From the NCBI RefSeq assembly GCF_047730075.1, contig NZ_CP159831.1:744001-808000 (forward strand): DNA of 64,000 nucleotides, written 5' to 3'. The notes below the pieces were generated by a model. It saw only the letters and a program-made list of their open reading frames with translations, made no database searches and was not told the DNA's origin. Source of the DNA: Njordibacter sp905182035 (GTDB lineage Bacteria > Pseudomonadota > Gammaproteobacteria > Pseudomonadales > Balneatricaceae). Positions 38,297 through 47,655 of this stretch are shown here, one piece after another (the first letter of the stretch is position 1; the number at the start of each line of letters is the position of its first letter). The position numbers were made by a program, and so were the translations under genes.

Positions 38297-40417
38297 ATGA
38301 ATTTATCACAAGCGTTAACCTTGAAGGATCAAATCAACGTCAAACATTTGACGGGTTTATTGATCCCCATGTTAGTACTGCTGATCATATTAATGATGGT
38401 GGTGCCCCTACCGGCGTTCTTGTTGGATATATTTTTCACTCTTAATATTGCCCTTGCGTTGATTATTGTGATGATCTCCATTAACACCATGAGGCCGTTA
38501 GATTTCTCTTCTTTTCCTACGGTGCTGTTATTCGCCACTTTGTTACGCTTAGCCCTCAACGTGGCATCTACCCGTATTGTTTTGGTAGAAGGCCACACAG
38601 GTACGGATGCTGCGGGCCAGGTGATTCAGTCATTTGGTGACTTTGTTATTGGCGGTGACTATGTGGTGGGCATCATTGTGTTTTCCATCCTTATGATTAT
38701 TAACTTCCTTGTGGTAACCAAAGGTGCAGGCCGTGTATCAGAAGTGAGCGCACGCTTTACCTTGGACGCAATGCCAGGCAAGCAGATGGCTATTGATGCT
38801 GACTTAAATGCCGGTGTACTGAGTCAGGATGAAGCTCGTGAGCGTCGCGCCGATGTGACGGCGGAGGCAGATTTTTATGGTTCTATGGATGGTGCCAGTA
38901 AGTTTGTTAAAGGCGATGCGATTGCAGGTTTTCTTATCCTGCTGATTAATATCATAGGTGGCCTTGCTATTGGTATGGGCACCCATGGTTTAACTTTTGA
39001 TCAAGCTACACAAACCTACGTATTATTGACTATCGGTGACGGTTTGGTGGCTCAAATTCCTTCGTTATTACTGGCCACCGCAACAGCTATCATCGTGACT
39101 CGCGTCTCCTCTACCACAGACATGTCTAGCCAAGTAGTGGGTCAGCTGGGTAGCCCTCAGGCTCTCATCATGGTAACTGGTATTATGTTCTTGTTAGGTG
39201 TGATACCTGGCATGCCTCATTTTGTATTTTTGTTATTAGCGGCAGCTACAGGTGGTCTTGCGTACCTTGCCGTGAAGCGTTCTAAGCAAGAAGAGATACC
39301 TGAGGAATTAGATCCTGTGCAGCAGCAGCAAGAAAAAGAATCAAAAGATCTGTCTTGGGAAGATATTCCCCAGCTTGATATGATTGGCTTGGAAGTTGGT
39401 TATGCATTAATTCCTTTAGTGGATAAGAGTCAGGGTGGCGCATTGATGCAGCGCATCAAAGGCGTGCGTAAAAAACTTTCCCATGAACTAGGCTTCTTGG
39501 TGCAGTCTGTGCACATTAGAGACAACCTAGATTTATCACCTAATCAATACCATATTAATATTAATGGTGTTACCCGTGGCCAGGGTGAACTGATGATGGG
39601 TAGGGACCTAGCTATTAACCCAGGTACCACTCATGGCACCTTAGAGGGTATTCCTACCCAAGATCCAGCATTTGGGCTTGATGCCATGTGGATTGATACT
39701 TCGCAAAGAGAATATGCTCAGTCTATGGGCTACACAGTGGTGGACGGCGCCACCGCATTAGCTACCCATTTAAATAAAGTATTACAAGAAAATGCCCATG
39801 AATTGTTGGGACATGACGAAGCTCAGCAACTTATGGACCAATTATCTCAAGCTGCGCCCAAGTTGGTTGAGGCGGTGGTACCTACCCAGTTGTCTGTGGG
39901 TGTGGTGGCTAAAGTGTTGCAAAACCTATTGGCTGAAGGTGTGGCTGTCAGAGATATTCGTACCATTGTCGAAATACTGGCGGAGCAAGCGCCTAGAAGT
40001 CAGGATCCTGACGTATTGACAGCCGCCGTGCGCCCTGCATTAGGCCGGATGATGATGCAACAACTCACTCAGGTAGGGGATGACTTATCGGTTATGACAT
40101 TAGATGCAGGATTGGAACAACAATTGCATAACATATTACAGCAAAGCAAAGAACACGGCTTAGCCATAGAACCTAACCTAGCAGAACAGTTGCTAGGTAA
40201 TTTGCAGGGTACCAGCGAGCGACTCGCACAACAGGGTATTCCTCCAGTGTTAGTAGTTTCTCCTGGCATACGCCCTTGGCTTGCGAAGATGGTTAAGAAC
40301 CGTATCCCAGGTCTAGTAATATTGGGTTACAACGAAATACCAGATGAACAAGGCATTCAAGTGGTGTCGACTATAGAACAACAACCCCTAGTGGATGCGG
40401 AAGCACCAGTAGAATAA
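38297..40417 (+). CDS. flhA: flagellar export gate protein FlhA
   Basis: 706 aa, normal length. About eight membrane segments in the first 330 residues, including the signature RFTLDAMPGKQMAIDADLNA, and a large cytoplasmic domain (about 350-700) that forms the nonameric docking ring for chaperone-substrate complexes. Key cytoplasmic segments such as LEVGYALIPLVD, VRDIRTIVEILAEQ and the C-terminal LVILGYNEIP are present. It starts a unit with flhF, fleN and fliA. Confidence 0.97.
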   Translation: MNLSQALTLKDQINVKHLTGLLIPMLVLLIILMMVVPLPAFLLDIFFTLNIALALIIVMISINTMRPLDFSSFPTVLLFATLLRLALNVASTRIVLVEGHTGTDAAGQVIQSFGDFVIGGDYVVGIIVFSILMIINFLVVTKGAGRVSEVSARFTLDAMPGKQMAIDADLNAGVLSQDEARERRADVTAEADFYGSMDGASKFVKGDAIAGFLILLINIIGGLAIGMGTHGLTFDQATQTYVLLTIGDGLVAQIPSLLLATATAIIVTRVSSTTDMSSQVVGQLGSPQALIMVTGIMFLLGVIPGMPHFVFLLLAAATGGLAYLAVKRSKQEEIPEELDPVQQQQEKESKDLSWEDIPQLDMIGLEVGYALIPLVDKSQGGALMQRIKGVRKKLSHELGFLVQSVHIRDNLDLSPNQYHININGVTRGQGELMMGRDLAINPGTTHGTLEGIPTQDPAFGLDAMWIDTSQREYAQSMGYTVVDGATALATHLNKVLQENAHELLGHDEAQQLMDQLSQAAPKLVEAVVPTQLSVGVVAKVLQNLLAEGVAVRDIRTIVEILAEQAPRSQDPDVLTAAVRPALGRMMMQQLTQVGDDLSVMTLDAGLEQQLHNILQQSKEHGLAIEPNLAEQLLGNLQGTSERLAQQGIPPVLVVSPGIRPWLAKMVKNRIPGLVILGYNEIPDEQGIQVVSTIEQQPLVDAEAPVE

Positions 40418-40444
40418 AACCACAAGCATTAAGGTTGATTGAAG

Positions 40445-41821
40445 ATGAAATTGAAGCGCGTTTTAGCCAAAGATACTCGTACCGCTCTCGCCATGATTAA
40501 AGATAGTTTAGGTGATGATGCAGTTATTTTGTCGAATAATAAAATTGCCGGTGAAGTTGAAATCGTTGGGGCCATTGACTATGACGAAAAGCGTTTAACG
40601 GCGCAGTCTAGTACCGCATTCTCAGATCGCCTTAGTGCTAATTTAGACCGAATTAAGTCTCAGCGAAGCCAGCATAAGCGCCCGATTGCAGCGCGTAATG
40701 TTGGTTCTGAGTTGCGCCAATCAAGTGGATTTAAGAGCCCACTGCAACCGGCCATCAGTACCAACCATCAAGCACCAGTAAATGACAATATGGTGCGGAT
40801 GGAAAAGGAGCTTGGCCTGTTACGTTTGTTGCTAGAGCAGCAAATGAGCCAGAGTCTAAGCCAGAATGAGAGTTTCATAAGTGCTGCTGCGATTAAGGTA
40901 GCTCAAAGGCTCGAACGTATGGGTTTTGAAAAACGCCTAATTGACCCTTTGTTAGCCCAACTACCTGCTTGTGACGATGGGGATCAGTTATGGGACCATG
41001 CACAGCAATGGCTGCAAGATAATTTAACGACTAGTTCTGAAGGTGTCGTGCATGAGGCCGGCATTTATGCCCTAGTAGGCCCTACAGGTGTGGGTAAAAC
41101 GACTGCTATTGGCAAGCTCGGCGCACAATTAGCCATGAAGCACGGTAAGCATAAGGTAGCACTTATTTCCATGGATCAACAACGTATTGGAGCTCGAGAT
41201 CAATTGCGAGTATTCGGTACCATGTTGGGTATAGACGTGCATCATGTGGCCGGTTTTACTGAGTTAACTACAACTTTAAATCAAATAGCCCATAAAGAAT
41301 ACGTATTGGTGGATACCTCAGGAGGTAACCCCTTTGACCCACATATTCAGAGCTTAGTTGATGGGCTGCTGGGTGTGCCTCAGCAAATAAATATATACCT
41401 TACATTGGCGGCTAATAGCCAATCCCATTCATTGCGTTATCTAATGAAGCACTATTTGGGTCAAGTTAAAGGCGTTGTTGCAACTAAACTGGACGAGTGT
41501 TTACCTTTAGGTGGCCTGTTGGCAGCGCTCATTGAGTCAAAACAACCGTTAGCAATGATTACTGATGGTCAGCGCATTCCTCTGGACTTGGGTTATCCTA
41601 GTTCACAACAGTTGGTTGCCCATGCTGTAGAAGCTGAGTTAGCAGAGGAACATGGTAGTATTGAGGCCTTGTCAAAATTGTTACACGCTACACCAGGGAA
41701 ACCTTTAGGGTCTGGTGACAGGGCCACAAAAAAAACCATATCCACTATGAGTTCGAATTTTGGCAGCATACAAGACACACCGTCTGCTGCCATGGGGCTA
41801 GCGTCCTACAGGAGCCACTAG
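40445..41821 (+). CDS. flhF: polar flagellum placement GTPase FlhF
   Basis: 458 aa from the ATG at 40445; a TTG two codons upstream is in frame but unneeded. SRP-family GTPase that recruits the first flagellar components to the cell pole. N-terminal segment VLAKDTRTALAMIKDSLG, a variable basic linker, then the NG domain with G1 VGPTGVGKTTAIGKLG, GARDQLRVF, DTSG and the TKLDE specificity motif. The order flhA-flhF-fleN-fliA is that of polar flagellates. Confidence 0.96.
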   Translation: MKLKRVLAKDTRTALAMIKDSLGDDAVILSNNKIAGEVEIVGAIDYDEKRLTAQSSTAFSDRLSANLDRIKSQRSQHKRPIAARNVGSELRQSSGFKSPLQPAISTNHQAPVNDNMVRMEKELGLLRLLLEQQMSQSLSQNESFISAAAIKVAQRLERMGFEKRLIDPLLAQLPACDDGDQLWDHAQQWLQDNLTTSSEGVVHEAGIYALVGPTGVGKTTAIGKLGAQLAMKHGKHKVALISMDQQRIGARDQLRVFGTMLGIDVHHVAGFTELTTTLNQIAHKEYVLVDTSGGNPFDPHIQSLVDGLLGVPQQINIYLTLAANSQSHSLRYLMKHYLGQVKGVVATKLDECLPLGGLLAALIESKQPLAMITDGQRIPLDLGYPSSQQLVAHAVEAELAEEHGSIEALSKLLHATPGKPLGSGDRATKKTISTMSSNFGSIQDTPSAAMGLASYRSH

Positions 41822-41822
41822 T

Positions 41823-42638
41823 ATGAGTTCAAACAGTGTACAAGTCATTGCTATAACTAGCGGTAAAGGAGGTGTTGGTAAAACCAATACCTCCATTAAT
41901 ATTGCCGCCAGTTTAGCTAAACAGGGCCGCAAGGTCATGTTGATGGACGCAGATTTAGGTTTGGCAAATATTGATGTTAACTTGGGCATTCAGTGTCCAT
42001 TTAACATGGCTCATGTGATGAGCGGTGAAAAAACTTTAAGTGAAATTGTTCAAAATGGCCCTTTTGGCATACAAGTAGTGCCCGCAGCATCGGGTATTTA
42101 TGAAATGGCCAGTTTACAAAATGAGCAACTACAACACCTAATTCAAGCTTTCAGTGAATACAATGGAGAATTAGACTACCTTATTGTTGATACAGCAGCA
42201 GGCATTTCTGACAACGTATTGGCTTTTTTAAACGCGGCCCATCAAGTGGTTGTGATTGCTTGTGATGAGCCCTCATCAATCACTGATGCTTATGCGCTTA
42301 TTAAAGTCATGAATCAGCGCTACGGTGCGACTCGTTTCCACTTTATAGCTAGCATGGTGAAGAACGAGAAAGAAGGTCGAGCCTTATATGCTAAAATTGA
42401 ACGGGTGGTTGATCATTACTTAGGCGCCCATATGTTGTATTTGGGTACCTCACCACGTGATGAGCAGCTGCGGCTAGCAAATAAACAACAAAAAGCGGTT
42501 GTTGAGATAGCACCTATGGCGAACTCATCTCGTGCATACGCACGCATGGCCGCTGTGGTAGAACGTTGGCAACCCCCTACTGGTTTGAGTGGGCAAGTAG
42601 AATTTTTTGTCGAAAGGCTGTTGCAACATAAAGCTTAA
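41823..42638 (+). CDS. fleN: flagellar number regulator FleN/FlhG (MinD-like ATPase)
   Basis: 271 aa, starting 1 bp after the flhF stop. Deviant Walker A SGKGGVGKTNTSINIA, then DADLGLANIDVNLG and VDTAAGISDNVLAF typify the MinD/FlhG family. It limits flagella to one per pole by opposing FlhF and, in Pseudomonas and Vibrio, by inhibiting the FleQ/FlrA master regulator. The N-terminal FlhF-activating peptide of many homologues is short here. Ends with a membrane-targeting-like amphipathic stretch (FFVERLLQHK). Confidence 0.95.
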   Translation: MSSNSVQVIAITSGKGGVGKTNTSINIAASLAKQGRKVMLMDADLGLANIDVNLGIQCPFNMAHVMSGEKTLSEIVQNGPFGIQVVPAASGIYEMASLQNEQLQHLIQAFSEYNGELDYLIVDTAAGISDNVLAFLNAAHQVVVIACDEPSSITDAYALIKVMNQRYGATRFHFIASMVKNEKEGRALYAKIERVVDHYLGAHMLYLGTSPRDEQLRLANKQQKAVVEIAPMANSSRAYARMAAVVERWQPPTGLSGQVEFFVERLLQHKA

Positions 42639-42655
42639 TTGGAAATAATGCCTTG

Positions 42656-43363
42656 ATGCACAATATGTCACTATATCAATCCCATGCACCCGGTTCTGCA
42701 ACAGACCCCTTGGTGCTGCACATGCCGCTGGTAAAAAAAGTGGCGTTGCATCTGAGCGCGCGTCTGCCTGCCAGTGTGGATATAGATGACCTTATTCAAG
42801 TGGGTATGTTGGGATTGCTAGAAGCCCTAAACAACTTCGACGCAACTAAGGGCGCACAATTCACCACCTTTGCCAAGCTGAGAGTGCGTGGCGCCATGTT
42901 AGATGAGGTGCGCCGCTTCAGCACCTTGCCCCGTTCGGTGATGACCAGTATCCGTGAGATTAACCAAGCCACTGCTGCATTAGAGCAAGAGATGGGGCGC
43001 ACGGTTAAAGATACGGAACTGGCGCACGCCATGGGTATGGATTTAGAAGATTTGCAGCAACAAAAAGGCCGCAACTATAACTATCAAACGGTGCAGATAG
43101 AAGATCAGCCTGAGGGCGTGGAGCCTCCATTGTCAGGTTTGATGCCTACTAAAGAAGTGGACGAAGCGGCGTTTCAGAAAGCCTTGGCAACTGCCATTGG
43201 CGAACTGCCGGAGCGTGAACAGCTGATCTTTGCCCTGTATTATGATGAAGAACTCAATTTAAAAGAGATTGCTGCGGTACTGGAAGTGTCAGAATCTCGT
43301 ATCAGCCAAATTCAAAGTGGTTCCGTTAAGAAGCTACGTCAAAAGCTGGTAGACTGGATTTAG
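42656..43363 (+). CDS. fliA: flagellar sigma factor FliA (sigma28)
   Basis: 235 aa. I use the ATG at 42656; GGA lies 12 bases before it, and ATG at 42665 or TTG at 42653 are alternatives. Regions 2, 3 and 4 are canonical: HMPLVKKVALHLSARLP, DLIQVGMLGLLEALNNFD, FTTFAKLRVRGAMLDEVRR, then LPEREQLIFALYYDEELNLK and the HTH ISQIQSGSVKKLRQKL. It recognises the flagellin promoter at 6784-6810. No che or mot gene follows, unlike in Pseudomonas; the next gene is convergent and 5 bp away. Confidence 0.95.
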   Translation: MHNMSLYQSHAPGSATDPLVLHMPLVKKVALHLSARLPASVDIDDLIQVGMLGLLEALNNFDATKGAQFTTFAKLRVRGAMLDEVRRFSTLPRSVMTSIREINQATAALEQEMGRTVKDTELAHAMGMDLEDLQQQKGRNYNYQTVQIEDQPEGVEPPLSGLMPTKEVDEAAFQKALATAIGELPEREQLIFALYYDEELNLKEIAAVLEVSESRISQIQSGSVKKLRQKLVDWI

Positions 43364-43368
43364 AGTGG

Positions 43369-43914
43369 CTAAATGTCTGCCAATATACGCAAGTACTTAA
43401 ATAACTTCTTGGCCGCGGACTTCGCTTTAGCTTCCTGATTCATGCTTTGTGCCTGCTTCACTAAGTGAGTGATGTGTTGGCGATCAGCTTTCTCATGTAA
43501 CTGTATGATTTCATTGATGGTGTTTGGATTATTGGCGATTAAGCCATCGCGCCAGGTTTCTATCTGATGGAAAACACGACGGTGTTCATCGGAGCCTGAG
43601 TCGTGCACAGCCAAGGCTTTAGCAATGGCTTCTGAATCTTCATCGCGCATGACCTTACCAATGTACTGCAAATGCCTACGCTTGGCCTCATTTTGGACAA
43701 TACGGCGTGATTCATCAATGGCAGTTTTAAGAGTGTCACTCATGGGAATGCGGGCTAACTCGGATGGCTTTAGATCCACTAATTTGCCACCTAAGTCTTG
43801 CAGAGCTTCCATAGCGCGCTTAATTTGGGTACGGCTAAGTTCCTCTTCAGCAGGCAGATTTTGTTGCAGCGCTTCTAATTCTGCTGCGGCCTTGCGGGCC
43901 TTAACTTTGCCCAT
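43369..43914 (-). CDS. darP: 50S ribosome assembly protein DarP/YjgA
   Basis: 181 aa, highly helical and charged. The family pattern is clear: SRTQIKRAMEALQDLGGKLV, then RIPMSDTLKTAIDESRRI and RRHLQYIGKVMRDED. It binds large-subunit precursors late in assembly. Separated from mgtE by 10 bp and read in the same direction. Confidence 0.9.
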   Translation of the reverse strand: MGKVKARKAAAELEALQQNLPAEEELSRTQIKRAMEALQDLGGKLVDLKPSELARIPMSDTLKTAIDESRRIVQNEAKRRHLQYIGKVMRDEDSEAIAKALAVHDSGSDEHRRVFHQIETWRDGLIANNPNTINEIIQLHEKADRQHITHLVKQAQSMNQEAKAKSAAKKLFKYLRILADI

Positions 43915-43924
43915 ATTAAATTCC

Positions 43925-45259
43925 TTACGCGTAAAATAATGTGGCGAGGCCTAAAAAGGCACAAAATCCGACCACATCAGTGATGGTGGTTAAAATAACG
44001 CCTCCAGCTAAAGCAGGGTCTATATTCATTGCTTTAAGGATAACGGGTAGAGAAGTGCCGCAAATAGCAGCCACAATTAAATTGATGACCATTGCAATGG
44101 CGATGATAAAGCCAATGGTTAAGTCAGAGAACCACCAGCTAGCAATGCTGGCTACTACGGTTGCCCAGAGCAAGCCGTTGATGGTGCCGACTATAATCTC
44201 TCGGTTCAGTAAGTAACCAATGTTACTGCGCTCGACGTGGCCTAGAGCTTGGCCACGGATCACTAGGGTCAATGCCTGGCTACCAGCAATGCCACCCATG
44301 CTTGCAACAATAGGCATGAGGATAGCAAGGGCGACTACTTGTTCTATGGTATGTTGAAACAGGCCAATTACCATGGAGGCAAGAAGGGCGGTTAATAGAT
44401 TGATTCCAAGCCACACTGCGCGACGTTTAGCAGTTTTAACTACAGGGGCAAAGGTGTCTTCGTCATCATCTAAACCGGCCATACGCATGAGAGAGTGGTC
44501 GGCTTCTTCTCTGATGACGTCTACCACGTCATCGATAGTGATACGGCCAACCAAACGACCTTCTTGGTTTACCACAGGTGCAGAAACCCAATCGTTACGT
44601 TCAAATAAGTTAGCTACATCAGTTTCGTCTAAATCTGCAGGTATGGCTTCGCGCTCAGTATCCATTACGTCTAAAATAAGAGTGTTGGGATCACTGACTA
44701 ACAGAGTGGTGAGTGGCAATAAGCCAATGTAGCGGTCTTTTCGTGTCACCACAAACAGGTTATCAGTCATTTCTGGCATGGTGTCATGGCGACGTAAATA
44801 ACGTAGTACGGCGTCTATGGTGAGGTCTGGTCGGATGCTCACAACGTCCGTATTCATGAGGCCGCCAGCGGTATCTTCTGGATAAGACAAAACTTGCTCT
44901 AGCCGCTCTCGATCTTGTTGCCGTAAACTATTCAGCACTTCTTGCATTACCTTTTTGGGCAGTTGTTGCAAGATGTCAGCAAAGTCATCGGTGTCGAGGT
45001 TTTCTGTGGCTTGTAGTAGCTCCTCGGTATTCATTTGATTAACGAATTCAGCTTGAATTTCGTCACTCAAATGATGCAGTACTTCGCCTTCTAACTCTGG
45101 ATTTACCAAATTCCACAGTACTTCGCGCTCTCTTGGGGGTGAGGATTCCAGTAAGTGTGCCGTATGAGCGGGTTTTAGGGTGTGATTAAGCATGTGGCGT
45201 GCTTGAATAAAAGCACCACTGTCGAGGGCATCGTTGAGTTCTTTAAGGCGGGATTTCAT
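43925..45259 (-). CDS. mgtE: magnesium transporter MgtE
   Basis: 444 aa from the ATG at 45259 (MKSRLKEL); the longer frame would overlap ptsO. Domains: N-terminal helical N domain (DFADILQQLPKKVMQEVL), paired CBS domains (about 130-255, with YPEDTAGGLMNTDVVSIRP at the beginning and VGRITIDDVVDVIREEADHS at the end), and five C-terminal membrane helices with the pore segment PIVASMGGIAGSQALTLVIR and MNIDPALAGGVILTTITDVV. The N and CBS domains sense cytoplasmic Mg2+ and gate the channel. It follows ptsO by 13 bp, an arrangement common in this group. Confidence 0.95.
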   Translation of the reverse strand: MKSRLKELNDALDSGAFIQARHMLNHTLKPAHTAHLLESSPPREREVLWNLVNPELEGEVLHHLSDEIQAEFVNQMNTEELLQATENLDTDDFADILQQLPKKVMQEVLNSLRQQDRERLEQVLSYPEDTAGGLMNTDVVSIRPDLTIDAVLRYLRRHDTMPEMTDNLFVVTRKDRYIGLLPLTTLLVSDPNTLILDVMDTEREAIPADLDETDVANLFERNDWVSAPVVNQEGRLVGRITIDDVVDVIREEADHSLMRMAGLDDDEDTFAPVVKTAKRRAVWLGINLLTALLASMVIGLFQHTIEQVVALAILMPIVASMGGIAGSQALTLVIRGQALGHVERSNIGYLLNREIIVGTINGLLWATVVASIASWWFSDLTIGFIIAIAMVINLIVAAICGTSLPVILKAMNIDPALAGGVILTTITDVVGFCAFLGLATLFYA

Positions 45260-45272
45260 GTGACTACTAGCC

Positions 45273-45542
45273 TTATTCGCCTTCGTCAAAATAATTATCA
45301 ACCAGCTGTGATACTTCGTCAAAGGCCTGTTGAGCACCATCACCACTAACTTTAAGGTCTAGTACAGTGCCTTGACCGGCAGCTAATAACATCACTGACA
45401 TAATGCTTTTTGCATCCACCATGTTACCGTCACTACCAATTTCGATGTTGCAACCATGTCGACCAGTGACACCTACAAGCTTAGCAGCAGCACGAGCATG
45501 CAGGCCAAGTTTGTTGATGATAGTGATTTGTTGATGGATCAT
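45273..45542 (-). CDS. ptsO: phosphocarrier protein NPr (HPr family)
   Basis: 89 aa. The phosphorylated residue is His15 in KLGLHARAAAK; the regulatory-serine region reads MVDAKSIMSVMLLAAGQG. It is the phosphocarrier of the nitrogen PTS (PtsP-NPr-PtsN). The usual upstream neighbour rapZ is missing; a gap of 106 bp separates it from ptsN. Confidence 0.92.
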   Translation of the reverse strand: MIHQQITIINKLGLHARAAAKLVGVTGRHGCNIEIGSDGNMVDAKSIMSVMLLAAGQGTVLDLKVSGDGAQQAFDEVSQLVDNYFDEGE

Positions 45543-45648
45543 GCAGAAACCCTTACAGGCGTGGCGCTATAAAATAGTGAAACACGTGATGATAAGCATG
45601 GCGTAAGCTTATCAAGTGTAGCCTTATAGCATACCCGTTTTAGGGCAT

Positions 45649-46095
45649 TTATGCGATAGCGATTTTGTACATAGCACCTGCATCAGTGGCCTCACGTAAG
45701 CCCGCCCGAAACTCCGGTTGGCCAAAACTGCCCGCTAGAGTAGCTAAAATTTGTAGATGTTCATCAGTAGCTTGTAAGGGCACTAAAAGCACAAACAGTA
45801 AATCTACTGGTTGTTGATCTATGGCATCAAAATCCACGGCGTTAGCCAATCGGACTAGAGCACCAGTGACTTGTGTGCAACTGGCTAGCCGACAATGAGG
45901 TATAGCTATACCATCACCAAACCCGGTGCTGCCTAACTTTTCTCGGTTAATTAATGCACTGAATAGCTCTTTGCTATCAAACGTGGTCATTTGACCCCCA
46001 AGCCAGTGGCTAATAGACTCGAGTGTGCGTTTTTTACTGGCGCATTTCAGATCGGCAAAGGTGCGTTCTGGCGTGAGGATGTCACTAATATTCAT
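45649..46095 (-). CDS. ptsN: nitrogen-regulatory EIIA protein PtsN
   Basis: 148 aa. EIIA-Ntr of the nitrogen PTS: REKLGSTGFGDGIAIPHCRL contains the active His, and LLFVLLVPLQATDEHLQILA is the family core. Controls potassium and phosphate homeostasis and other regulators in its unphosphorylated state. It follows rpoN directly (32 bp), with no hpf in between. Confidence 0.92.
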   Translation of the reverse strand: MNISDILTPERTFADLKCASKKRTLESISHWLGGQMTTFDSKELFSALINREKLGSTGFGDGIAIPHCRLASCTQVTGALVRLANAVDFDAIDQQPVDLLFVLLVPLQATDEHLQILATLAGSFGQPEFRAGLREATDAGAMYKIAIA

Positions 46096-46127
46096 ATGTG
46101 GTTATTAACCCTATGGGATGTGTGGGC

Positions 46128-47615
46128 TCAAGTGAGCCGTTTACGTTCGTTGGAGGGTGGAATGTTCATGCCTTCTCTATATTTAGCAATAGTCCTGCGG
46201 GCTACTTTAATACCTTGTAACTCTAGCATGTCTGTAAGTTTGCTGTCGCTTAAGGGTTTGCGAGTTAATTCCGCTGCAATTAACTTTTTAATGAGTGCTC
46301 TTATGGCCGTAGAAGAACACTCTCCCCCATTAGCGGTTGCTACATGGCTAGAAAAGAAATATTTTAGCTCAAAGATACCCCTAGGTGTGTGCATGTACTT
46401 TTGGGTGGTAACACGAGAGATAGTGGATTCATGCATTTCTACGTGCTCAGCAACTTCTGCAAGGACTAGCGGTTTCATGGCCTCTTCGCCATGATCCAAA
46501 AAGCCTTGCTGAATCTCACAAATGCGCCCAGCAACTTTTAATAAGGTTTCATTCCGACTTTCAAGACTTTTGAGAAACCAACGGGCTTCTTGTAAGTGAC
46601 TTTTAATGTAGCTCTTGTCGCTGCTATTGGCACTGCCACCAAAGTCTACGTATTGTTGGTTAATTCTGATTTTTGGTGCCGAGTCTGGATTTAATTCAAC
46701 TCGCCACACATTATTAACCTTACGTACCATAACGTCGGGAATGACATACTCGGCTTGGCTTGAGGCAATGCTGGCACCAGGCTCTGGCTGTAATTTAGTG
46801 ATAAGTTCGAAAATATGTAGCAGCTCATTTTCTTTGTAACCAGAGCGTCGCCTTAAGGAATTGTAGTCGTGACTGCCAAGCAGATCTAAGTGTTTATCTA
46901 CAACGGTTATTGCACCTTGGCGCCATGGTGTATCAGAGGGTAAATATTTTAACTGGATGAGCAGGCACTCTCTTAAATTCTGTGCGGCAACTCCAATAGG
47001 GTCAAATTGCTGAATCAAGGTTAATACGGCTTGAGTTTCATCTTCCTCAATGGCTTCTTGCTCTTGTTGAGCCAAATTGCCGTTGATACCTTCAGTGATT
47101 TCCGTCAAGGTTTGACTAAGGTAGCCACGTTCGTCTACGGCATCAATAATGCTGGCACCAATAAACTGATCAAGGTCGCTCAAGCGACTCACATTAAGTT
47201 GCCATTCAAGGTGTTCTTGTAAGCTAGGTTCGTGGCTATTGTTGGCGTCAAAATCAAAGTCGTCCCCAGGGCCAGTAGCTGGTGTAGTGGAGCTTTGGTA
47301 CACATCATCCCAAGAGCTATCAGTGGCAAGCTCAACGGGGATTTCTTCGCTCCAGTCACTGTCGGCTTGATTCTCGTCAGCAAGGTGTTCACTGGACTGG
47401 TCGTCAAGCTGGGCGTCTTTGTTGTCTTTTTCTGCAGTACTCACTTCAGGCAGGTCAAGCTCTTCTTCTAACTCAAGCAGGGGGTTGCTATCTAATGCTT
47501 GTTGGATTTCTTGCTGTAGGTCTAAGGTTGAAAGTTGCAGTAAACGAATCGCTTGTTGCAACTGTGGCGTCATGGCCAGTTGCTGATTCATTTTGAGCTG
47601 CAAAGATGCTTTCAT
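46128..47615 (-). CDS. rpoN: RNA polymerase sigma54 factor RpoN
   Basis: 495 aa. Region I is glutamine-rich (LKMNQQLAMTPQLQQAIRLL), region II acidic, then the core-binding domain, the HTH (EMHESTISRVTTQKYMHTPR) and the RpoN box ARRTIAKYRE near the C-terminus, which reads the -24 element. It should transcribe the sigma54 promoters at flgF, fliD, fleR-like, fliK and flhA in this window. It lies downstream of lptB, as in most gammaproteobacteria. Confidence 0.97.
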   Translation of the reverse strand: MKASLQLKMNQQLAMTPQLQQAIRLLQLSTLDLQQEIQQALDSNPLLELEEELDLPEVSTAEKDNKDAQLDDQSSEHLADENQADSDWSEEIPVELATDSSWDDVYQSSTTPATGPGDDFDFDANNSHEPSLQEHLEWQLNVSRLSDLDQFIGASIIDAVDERGYLSQTLTEITEGINGNLAQQEQEAIEEDETQAVLTLIQQFDPIGVAAQNLRECLLIQLKYLPSDTPWRQGAITVVDKHLDLLGSHDYNSLRRRSGYKENELLHIFELITKLQPEPGASIASSQAEYVIPDVMVRKVNNVWRVELNPDSAPKIRINQQYVDFGGSANSSDKSYIKSHLQEARWFLKSLESRNETLLKVAGRICEIQQGFLDHGEEAMKPLVLAEVAEHVEMHESTISRVTTQKYMHTPRGIFELKYFFSSHVATANGGECSSTAIRALIKKLIAAELTRKPLSDSKLTDMLELQGIKVARRTIAKYREGMNIPPSNERKRLT

Positions 47616-47655
47616 AATTACGCTAACTTATTGGTTTTGGAGTATTTTTACTTGA

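Noticed and set aside
46128..46494. Plus-strand open frame across ptsN and rpoN
   Set aside because: Antisense to two canonical genes.
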